Source of the DNA: an uncultured Lachnospiraceae bacterium
GTDB lineage: Bacteria; Bacillota_A; Clostridia; Lachnospirales; Lachnospiraceae
Reading direction: 5' to 3'
Length of the DNA stretch: 8,062 bases
NCBI GenBank assembly: GCA_947175285.1
Contig: CAMWMM010000208.1
Coordinates: 1-8,062 of the forward strand
A program made the position numbers and the translations under genes. Positions within the stretch are counted from its first letter, which is position 1. Each line of letters begins with the position of its first letter. Below the pieces are notes generated by a model that saw only the letters and a list, made by a program, of their open reading frames with translations, was not told where the DNA came from and did not search any database. Shown here piece by piece: positions 6,567 through 8,062 of the stretch.

Positions 6567-7186
6567 TATGCATACACCTCCTCGATTTTCGCTACGGCGT
6601 CTTTGGTAAGAACCAGAGTATCGCCTTTCATGATATCGTATACATTGATTGCGTCAGCATATGCCGTATTGATTTTCTGAAGATTTCTTGCTGAAAGAAC
6701 AGCGTTTTCATTTTTCTCTCCCAAAACAACCAATGCTTTGCTTACTTTCAGGTTATCCATAACAGTCTTAAAATTCTTTGTCTTGATTTCATCAAATTTC
6801 AGTTCTTCTACAACAATCAGTTTGTTTTCCTGAACTCTGCTCGTCAATACAGACTTTAAAGCTGCTCTTTTTTCTTTCTTATTCATTTTAAAAGAATAAT
6901 CTCTCGGAACCGGAGCGAATACAACGCCGCCGCCTTTCCACTGTGGAGCTCTGATAGAACCCTGTCTTGCATGACCGGTTCCTTTCTGCCTCCAAGGTTT
7001 TCTACCACCGCCGGAAACTTCTGAACGTGTCTTTGCTTTCTGTGTTCCCTGACGTTTATTTGCAAGATGCTGAACGACTGCCATGTGTACTAAATGTTCA
7101 TTCACTTTAGCACCGAAAATCGCATCGTTTAATTCCATCTTGCCGACTTCTTTACCTTCCATATTATAAACAGATACGTTTGCCAT
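6566..7186 (-). CDS. rplD: 50S ribosomal protein L4
   Basis: L4 (uL4) binds 23S rRNA, and its long internal loop lines the narrow part of the peptide exit tunnel. Here the loop is about residues 42-92 and carries the conserved [15 protein letters not shown] followed by RAPQWKGGG; this is the region where macrolide-resistance changes arise in other bacteria. I see nothing in it that suggests resistance. The length of 206 residues is normal. The ATG is preceded by AGGAGG with 9 bases between. In some bacteria L4 represses its own operon through a leader upstream of rpsJ; such a leader would be outside this window. Its TAA stop shares one base with the ATG of rplW (TAATG), which suggests coupled translation. 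Confidence 0.98.
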   Translation of the reverse strand: MANVSVYNMEGKEVGKMELNDAIFGAKVNEHLVHMAVVQHLANKRQGTQKAKTRSEVSGGGRKPWRQKGTGHARQGSIRAPQWKGGGVVFAPVPRDYSFKMNKKEKRAALKSVLTSRVQENKLIVVEELKFDEIKTKNFKTVMDNLKVSKALVVLGEKNENAVLSARNLQKINTAYADAINVYDIMKGDTLVLTKDAVAKIEEVYA

Positions 7187-7219
7187 CTGAATGGTCCTCC
7201 TTTCATCTATGACCTAGTC

Positions 7220-7906
7220 TTATTTCGCCTCAACCTTAGTTGTTTCTTTAATGGTTACTAAGGCTTTCTTAGGTCCCGGTACTGCGCCTTTTACAAGAAT
7301 CAGATTCTTATCTGCATCTACTCTTACTACCGTAAGGTTCTGAACCGTTACTCTTACGCAGCCCATATGTCCCGGCATGCCTTTTCCTTTAAATACTTTA
7401 CTGGGAGAAGAACAAGCGCCGTTGGAACCCTGATGACGATGGAATTTGGAACCGTGAGTCATAGGTCCTCTGTGCTGACCATATCTCTTAATCGCACCCT
7501 GGAAGCCTTTACCTTTGGAAATAGCCATTGCATCAATTCTGTCGCCGGCTTCAAAGATATCTGCTTTGATTTCGCTTCCAAGCGTATATTCTTCTGCATT
7601 ATCAAGCTTTAACTCTCTTACAAATCTCTTACAGGAAACGCCTGCCTTATCAAAGTGGCCTTTTTCCGCCTTATTCACACCATGTCTGTGAATTACTTCT
7701 TTCTTTCCGTTCTTATCTTTGTTGACAATCTTCTCTTTCTTGTCTACATAGCCAACCGGTCCTGCACTGTAACCGTCATTTTCCACTGTCTTAATCTGTG
7801 TTACGGTACACGGTCCTGCCTGAAGCACGGTAACAGGTGTTAAGCTGCCGTCTTCGTTGAAAATCTGTGTCATTCCGACTTTTGTCGCTAAAATAGCTTT
7901 CTTCAT
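7220..7906 (-). CDS. rplC: 50S ribosomal protein L3
   Basis: L3 (uL3) binds near the 3' end of 23S rRNA early in 50S assembly and sends an extension towards the peptidyl transferase centre. The N-terminus [16 protein letters not shown] is the family start. The central [19 protein letters not shown] (about residues 143-161), [12 protein letters not shown] (171-182) and the late [11 protein letters not shown] are typical of the long extension and the C-terminal barrel. At 228 residues it is longer than the usual 205-215. The extra length appears to lie in a lysine-rich stretch around residues 61-84 ([20 protein letters not shown]). The ATG follows AAGGAGG with 7 bases between. The gene follows the 120-base palindromic spacer and precedes rplD by 33 bases. 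Confidence 0.98.
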   Translation of the reverse strand: MKKAILATKVGMTQIFNEDGSLTPVTVLQAGPCTVTQIKTVENDGYSAGPVGYVDKKEKIVNKDKNGKKEVIHRHGVNKAEKGHFDKAGVSCKRFVRELKLDNAEEYTLGSEIKADIFEAGDRIDAMAISKGKGFQGAIKRYGQHRGPMTHGSKFHRHQGSNGACSSPSKVFKGKGMPGHMGCVRVTVQNLTVVRVDADKNLILVKGAVPGPKKALVTIKETTKVEAK

Positions 7907-7940
7907 TCCTTTACCTCCTTGTTTCTACAGCGGACCCACG

Positions 7941-7964
7941 AGTAAATTCCGCAAGGAATTTACT
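7941..7964 (-). repeat. Perfect 10-bp hairpin with 4-base loop, rpsJ-rplC spacer
   Basis: AGTAAATTCC (7941-7950) is followed by a GCAA loop and the exact reverse complement GGAATTTACT (7955-7964). In the transcript the loop reads UUGC. The 3' arm is followed by CGTGGGTCC and not by a U-run, so an intrinsic terminator is unlikely. It sits 34 bases before the rplC start, leaving that gene's ribosome binding site free. Possible roles are an RNA processing or stability element, a dispersed palindromic repeat, or a protein binding site; the sequence does not decide between them. Confidence 0.8.
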
Positions 7965-7966
7965 TA

Positions 7967-8005
7967 AAGTTAATTGCAGAGCAATTTTTGCAAAGCAATT
8001 TACTT
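7967..8005 (-). repeat. Imperfect palindrome with nested small hairpins, rpsJ-rplC spacer
   Basis: The outer arms 7967-7977 and 7995-8005 are complementary at 10 of 11 positions, and one further pair (7966 with 8006) can form. Inside, GCAA at 7981-7984 can pair with TTGC at 7988-7991. An alternative hairpin pairs AATTGC at 7972-7977 with GCAATT at 7981-7986 around a 3-base loop. In RNA this segment can therefore fold in more than one way. Its outer arm shares the 9-base word AATTTACTT (plus strand 7997-8005) with the neighbouring hairpin (7957-7965). No U-run follows in the transcript, so it does not look like an intrinsic terminator. Its function is unknown. Confidence 0.7.
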
Positions 8006-8026
8006 TTGGTCATCCTAGTAGGGGTC

Positions 8027-8062
8027 TTATTTGTTTTTCATCTTGATGTCGATATATACACC
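8027..8062 (-). CDS. rpsJ: 30S ribosomal protein S10, C-terminal end (partial)
   Basis: Only the last 11 codons and a TAA stop are inside the window; the gene runs off the right edge. The visible residues are GVYIDIKMKNK, which fit the C-terminal strand of S10 (a GVxIxIK-type ending) with a short basic tail. S10 is a 30S head protein, also known as the transcription antitermination factor NusE. The identification rests on this short tail and on position: rpsJ normally comes first in this cluster, directly before rplC. An unusually long 120-base spacer with inverted repeats follows it. Any leader that regulates the cluster would lie upstream, outside the window. Confidence 0.85.
   Translation of the reverse strand, partial: GVYIDIKMKNK

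Noticed and set aside
6060..6680. 206-codon open frame on the plus strand
   Set aside because: It lies opposite rplB and rplW, shows no binding site or known family, and its residues are those expected from the reverse of ribosomal protein codons.
7213..7225. Words CCTAGT and CTTATTT at the end of rplC repeated at the end of rpsJ (8014-8032)
   Set aside because: The match is short, interrupted by six bases, and partly made of stop and lysine codons; probably chance.
7941..8006. Intrinsic terminator between rpsJ and rplC
   Set aside because: The stems are AT-rich and no U-run follows in the transcript direction; stopping here would also cut off an essential operon.
7941..8006. CRISPR array
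   Set aside because: Only two diverged palindromes with no regular spacers and no cas genes.
8014..8022. Nine-base near-palindrome CCTAGTAGG after rpsJ as an operator
   Set aside because: Too short, single, and inside a transcribed gap with no promoter beside it.

Overview
The window holds the core of a bacterial S10-spc ribosomal protein gene cluster, read entirely from the minus strand. In transcription order (high to low coordinates) the genes are rpsJ (only its last 11 codons), rplC, rplD, rplW, rplB, rpsS, rplV, rpsC, rplP, rpmC, rpsQ, rplN, rplX, rplE, rpsZ, rpsH, rplF, rplR and rpsE (only its first 38 codons). All are recognised from their protein sequences, and nearly every one has a clear purine-rich Shine-Dalgarno sequence 6-10 bases before its start.

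The organism looks like a Gram-positive clostridium, most likely of the Lachnospiraceae. The reasons are the four-cysteine zinc type of S14, the basic N-terminal extension on L22, the general wording of L5, L16, L22, S3 and S17, the strong AGGAGG-type ribosome binding sites, and the fused S10-spc order (14 bases between rpsQ and rplN). Genus cannot be decided from what I can see.

Layout: most gaps between genes are 12-33 bases, or the genes overlap (rplD/rplW and rpsC/rplP by 1 base, rplP/rpmC by 11 bases). Three spacers break this pattern: rpsJ-rplC (120 bases), rpsZ-rpsH (98 bases) and rplW-rplB (73 bases). The first two contain clusters of AT-rich inverted repeats with perfect 10-11 bp arms and no U-tract after them, so they do not look like terminators. 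The rpsZ-rpsH spacer also has an almost exact 14-base duplication of the rpsH ribosome binding site region. Two genes use non-ATG starts: rplE (TTG) and rpsQ (GTG).

The genes work together as parts of the two ribosomal subunits: L3, L4, L23, L2, L22, L16, L29, L14, L24, L5, L6 and L18 in the 50S, and S10, S19, S3, S17, S14, S8 and S5 in the 30S. One long transcript would keep their amounts matched. I see no mobile element, CRISPR array, tRNA, rRNA, defence gene or new enzyme. The coding content is ordinary; the parts worth a second look are the palindromic spacers, the duplicated binding site and the start codon choices.
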